Shown here: piece by piece, positions 5,042 to 7,015 of the stretch | Layout: every line of letters starts with the position of its first letter | Position numbering within the stretch: the first letter of the stretch is position 1 | Origin: an uncultured Pseudobdellovibrionaceae bacterium | GTDB lineage: Bacteria; Bdellovibrionota; Bdellovibrionia; Bdellovibrionales; Bdellovibrionaceae | NCBI GenBank assembly: GCA_937900305.1 | Contig: CALCCV010000498.1 | Location: forward strand, 1-7,015 | Length of the DNA: 7,015 nt | Reading direction: 5' to 3' | Position numbers and translations under genes: made by a program | Notes under the pieces: model-generated | What the model was told of the DNA's origin: nothing | The model's database searches: none | The model's input: the letters and a program-made list of their open reading frames with translations, nothing else

Positions 5042-6061
5042 ATGAAATCAAAACCTTCGCCAAAACTGCGTCGTCGCTTTTTAGATTGGTACGAGGAATC
5101 GCGTCGCGATTTGCCATGGCGAAAGGGCCGCGATCCTTATTCGATTTGGATTTCAGAAGTGATGTTGCAGCAGACGACTTCGCAGGCGGTGGTGGGATTT
5201 TATGCTCGATTTTTAGACCGCTTTCCACGCGTCGGGGATTTGGCCGAGGCTTCGATGGAAGAAGTTTATGAGCAATGGGCGGGTTTGGGTTATTATTCGC
5301 GCGCGCGAAATTTGCACAGGGCCGCTCAGCAGCTGCACGCAAATGGCTTTCCTCAGTCGCACGTGCAGCTGTTGGATCTGCCGGGCTTCGGCCCTTACAC
5401 CTCCCGTAGTGTGGCAAGTCTCGCCTTCGATGAGGCCGTGGGGGTTGTCGACGGGAATGTGATTCGTGTGTTGTCGAGATTCTATGCTCTCGGTGAGGCT
5501 TGGTGGACCGTCGCTGGGCGACAGCAGTTTCAAAATTTGGCGGACCAATGGGTTGAAGGTGTCGCCTCGTCACAGATGAATCAAGCGATGATGGAGCTGG
5601 GCGCGACGGTGTGTCGCCCGCTGTCTCCGAATTGCCCGAGCTGTCCGTTGCGCACAGAGTGTGTTGCTTACGCTGAAGACAGGGTGACCGCGTATCCACT
5701 GGTTCGTGAAAAACGCGCGAATGAAATTTTAATTTGGCGAGTGAATGTAAAAGAAGATCGCAACAAACTGGGTTTGGTGAAAAATGACTACGCTCCATTT
5801 TTAAAAGGGCAATCGATTTTTCCCGGTCTAGTCGAGAGGGTCCAAACTCGACCAAAAGACTTTATTGTTTCACATTCGATCACGCACTATCAAATCTACG
5901 TTCAGTTTTCAGCCTCAATCGACGATCAGGACTTATCAATCGACTGGGTTGCCCTTGAAAATGTCCCAAGGGTGAATCCCTCCTCTTTGATAGCAAAGGT
6001 CCTTAAGGCATGGTTCAAAAACAAAAACGAAAAGTCTGCCCACCAGCTCGAGCTTCGCTAG
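5042..6061 (+). CDS. mutY: Adenine DNA glycosylase MutY
   Basis: This 339-residue enzyme removes adenine mispaired with 8-oxoguanine or guanine, starting base-excision repair. In order it shows LPWR and RDPYSIWISEVMLQQT with catalytic Glu39, GLGYYSRARNLH, the helix-hairpin-helix LPGFGPYTS (about 112-120), VDGNV with catalytic Asp136, NQAMMELGA, and a [4Fe-4S] cluster Cys190-x6-Cys197-x2-Cys200-x5-Cys206. The C-terminal NUDIX-like 8-oxoG-sensing domain (about 225-330) is short and poorly conserved. Its recognition loop reads HSITH (277-281), where E. coli has a FSH motif. The ATG at 5042 is chosen because it gives the family's usual N-terminal length and has GAGAG seven bases upstream. A GTG at 5000 would add 14 residues. 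It is divergent from the ureohydrolase gene and 35 bases ahead of the TolB-like gene, with which it may be cotranscribed. Confidence 0.97.
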   Translation: MKSKPSPKLRRRFLDWYEESRRDLPWRKGRDPYSIWISEVMLQQTTSQAVVGFYARFLDRFPRVGDLAEASMEEVYEQWAGLGYYSRARNLHRAAQQLHANGFPQSHVQLLDLPGFGPYTSRSVASLAFDEAVGVVDGNVIRVLSRFYALGEAWWTVAGRQQFQNLADQWVEGVASSQMNQAMMELGATVCRPLSPNCPSCPLRTECVAYAEDRVTAYPLVREKRANEILIWRVNVKEDRNKLGLVKNDYAPFLKGQSIFPGLVERVQTRPKDFIVSHSITHYQIYVQFSASIDDQDLSIDWVALENVPRVNPSSLIAKVLKAWFKNKNEKSAHQLELR

Positions 6062-6096
6062 CTTCGACATCGGTTTCGTCTTCGATTTCGTCATCG

Positions 6097-6989
6097 ATGA
6101 AAATTTTGGTTTTGCGCACCTTGAGTTTTATCGTTGGTTCGGTGGCTTTTGGTTTGCACGCGCAAGACACGCAAATTCGATTGTTGGTCAAAGATGTTCG
6201 CCAGCTCACTTTTCAGGGATCTAATGCGCAGTCATTTCTGTCTCCGGACGGGGCGGAATTGATTTATGTCAGTGAACGGCGCAAAACACATTTGCAAAAA
6301 GAAGCGTACCTCTACGAGGTGAAATCGCAAAAAGAGCGAAGACTGACGTTTCAGTTGGGTGTGATTTCGGAGCCCCAGGTGCAAGGTCCCGATGTGATCT
6401 ATTACACTGGTAGCTCGGATGAGGAGCAGGATTTCAATTCGCTCACGCTCGATCCAGGCCCTCTCCCGCGTTCGGAAGTTTATCGCAGCGATTCGAGAGG
6501 GCGAGAGATCAAACGCCTGACGGAAAGTCCCGGTTATGATGGTCAGTGGACCGAATCGAAAGAGTTGGCACCTTGGAGTTTTTATGTGCGGTGGAGTGCT
6601 GGGCAATCTCAATTGATGCAAGTGCGGGTGAACGAACCTCCAGTGGCGATTGTGACCGATCCGAAGTCGGTGATCACGCTGCTTCGCTCTGATGGATCGG
6701 TGTTGTATTGGCAAGAAGAGGCGCGGGATTCTGGAGCTGTGAGTGTTTTCAGTTTGAATGTGGGCACCAAGGGCGCGCAATTGAAATCCAAAAAACTTTT
6801 GTTTACGGCGAAAGGCAAACTGCAACGACTGACTCCCATCAATGGCGGAGAGTTTTTTGTTGCCGGTCTGGAAACCAAATTTCCGGAAGACAATTTGGTG
6901 ACGCTCATCAACCCGCGTGAAAAATGCGCCTATGCACTGATCAATCTCTTTGACCCTGTTTTTTTTGGCCATGCTCGCTGGATCGAAGG
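6097..6989 (+). CDS. TolB-like PD40 beta-propeller protein, exported (3' truncated)
   Basis: The first 297 or so residues of an exported protein are visible. A Sec-type signal peptide (MKILVLRTLSF...) with likely cleavage after GLHA (residue 22) is followed by propeller repeats. RQLTF plus LSPDGAELIYVS (35-59) is a clear PD40/TolB blade, then come ERRLTF and later EVYRSDSRGREIKRLTESPG, which matches a second such blade. TolB-like propellers act in the periplasm as binding platforms; the partner here is unknown. The ATG at 6097 is chosen because it places the signal peptide at the N-terminus. An in-frame ATG at 6010 inside mutY would add 29 Ser/Lys-rich residues, and no good Shine-Dalgarno precedes 6097. 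The frame runs into adapter at 6990, so the apparent TAG at 7009-7011 and the last six residues (DRKSVV) are artefacts and the true C-terminus lies beyond the contig. Confidence 0.83.
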
Positions 6990-7015
6990 AGATCGGAAGA
7001 GCGTCGTGTAGGGAA
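6990..7015. other. Residual Illumina TruSeq adapter (artefact)
   Basis: The last 26 bases begin AGATCGGAAGAGCGTCGTGT, the standard TruSeq read-2-side adapter. They are not genomic. The first A could coincide with a genomic base. They supply a false stop codon to the last gene. Confidence 0.97.

Noticed and set aside
5019..5855. A 278-residue minus-strand open frame over mutY
   Set aside because: It is Arg/Pro/His/Ser-rich without motifs and lies wholly antisense to a strongly supported mutY gene.
6092..6099. CATCGATG palindrome overlapping the TolB-like start codon as an operator
   Set aside because: It is a short palindrome within a TCG-rich stretch and is easily due to chance.

Overview
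This 7,015-base window is a short assembled contig that still carries Illumina TruSeq-type adapter sequence at both ends (positions 1-26 and 6990-7015). Only about 27-6989 is genomic. No organism marker such as rRNA is present. The gene style suggests a Gram-negative bacterium: a lipoprotein-anchored S1 protease, a TolB-like propeller protein with a Sec signal, MutY, and an agmatinase-family enzyme. The combination of secreted S1 lipoprotein proteases and TolB-like propellers recalls Bdellovibrionota, but that is a tentative guess.

Layout. At the left edge are the probable last 19 codons of an unidentified plus-strand gene and a terminator-like hairpin. An AT-rich leader of about 280 bases follows, with a clean dyad and a repeated half-site, and leads into a plus-strand chymotrypsin-fold (S1) serine protease lipoprotein (393-1520). 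A hairpin with T tracts on both sides (1588-1618) ends this gene and the convergent minus-strand gene cluster. Read in its own direction, that cluster is an agmatinase/ureohydrolase-family enzyme (4967 to 4026), an EamA-type drug/metabolite transporter that starts inside the enzyme's stop codon (ATGA overlap; 4029 to 3112), and, after a 76-base gap, an unusual GYF_2-domain protein with a long Pro/Ser/Thr/Ala-rich linker and two tandem Ig-like repeats (3035 to 1635). A divergent pair of plus-strand genes starts at 5042: mutY (adenine DNA glycosylase), then a TolB-like PD40 propeller protein cut off by the contig end.

How the genes relate. The enzyme and the transporter are probably translationally coupled and may act together on a guanidino compound or its amine product. 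A good sigma-70-like promoter (TTGCCA, 17-base spacer, TATACA) reads towards the enzyme from within the short divergent spacer. MutY guards against 8-oxoguanine mutations and has no evident functional link to its neighbours. The S1 protease and the TolB-like protein are both exported. The stop codon of the last reading frame lies in adapter sequence, so that protein is truncated and its last six apparent residues are artefactual.

No clearly new multi-gene system is visible. The most unusual items are the GYF_2/Ig-like protein, whose repeats are in permuted phase, and the dyad plus half-site upstream of the protease.
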